Notes under the pieces: generated by a model
The model's input: only the letters and a program-made list of their open reading frames with translations
What the model was told of the DNA's origin: nothing
Databases searched by the model: none
Assembly: GCA_002322865.1 (NCBI GenBank)
Contig: DCOH01000036.1
Coordinates: 59,133 to 64,674 of the forward strand
DNA from: Sphingobacterium sp. UBA1575
Lineage (GTDB): Bacteria > Bacteroidota > Bacteroidia > Sphingobacteriales > Sphingobacteriaceae
Reading direction: 5' to 3'
Length of the DNA stretch: 5,542 bases
Position numbers and translations under genes: made by a program
In this document: positions 5,531 through 5,542 of the stretch, one piece after another
Position numbering within the stretch: position 1 is the stretch's first letter
Layout: the number at the start of each line of letters is the position of its first letter

Positions 5531-5542
5531 GATGACAAAGTC

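Larger units (their letters stand above)
5397..5542. other. Gene-free 3' region composed of dispersed-repeat sequence
   Basis: No coding sequence was recognised from the stop at 5396 to the window end. About two thirds of it is the direct repeat and palindrome listed separately, joined by AATCTTCCCGCAT. The window ends just after GATGACAAAG, itself a usual outer end of this repeat type, so the element may be nearly complete. Confidence 0.7.

Noticed and set aside
5411..5542. CRISPR array or attachment site
   Set aside because: There are only two short direct copies with a 3-bp separation and then a palindrome. There are no regular spacers, no cas gene and no integrase or tRNA nearby.

Overview
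The window looks like core chromosome of a Bacteroidota species, most likely Sphingobacteriaceae (Sphingobacterium/Pedobacter type). The reasons are the CBS/ACT - nadK - uppS - bamA gene order, near-consensus Bacteroidota -7 promoter boxes (TAnnTTTG type), weak or absent Shine-Dalgarno sequences, moderate-to-low GC, and a GTCATTGCGAGG / CTTCGAAG palindromic repeat of a kind I associate with this family. The genus is an inference from gene content and was not tested by a search.

Minus strand, 3418 down to 1: four genes in one direction form an envelope and cofactor cluster. First comes a protein with paired CBS domains and an ACT-like tail. It is followed by NAD kinase (nadK), then the cis-prenyltransferase that makes the undecaprenyl carrier (uppS). 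Last is the N-terminal third of the outer-membrane beta-barrel assembly factor BamA, with its signal peptide and three POTRA domains; the window edge cuts this gene. Gaps widen along the cluster (43, 82 and 120 bp), and promoter-like boxes lie in the uppS and bamA leaders, so internal promoters are likely. The PorG/DUF6089 gene that sits between nadK and uppS in some relatives is missing.

Middle, 3419-3593: a 175-bp AT-rich divergent promoter region. It holds four copies of the heptamer GTTTAAT in either orientation, a candidate -7 box for the minus-strand cluster and weak candidate boxes for the plus-strand pair.

Plus strand, 3594-5396: a two-gene operon 6 bp apart. It encodes a PlsC-superfamily O-acyltransferase with variant motifs (HX5D and FPAG) and a GNAT-fold acyl-ACP-dependent N-acyltransferase of the OlsB/'hemolysin' family. 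Together they match the two enzymes that build amino-acid acyloxyacyl lipids (glycine, ornithine or related aminolipids) in Bacteroidota. The N-acyltransferase would acylate the amino acid with a 3-hydroxy fatty acid, and the O-acyltransferase would add the second chain. The amino acid used cannot be read from sequence.

Right end, 5397-5542: no gene. It contains a 13-bp tandem direct repeat and a strong 23-bp-arm stem-loop, which look like dispersed intergenic palindromic repeats running off the window.

Overall this is mostly an ordinary housekeeping/envelope locus. The items most worth a second look are the aminolipid acyltransferase pair, the heptamer cluster in its promoter region, the missing porG, and the 3' repeat element.
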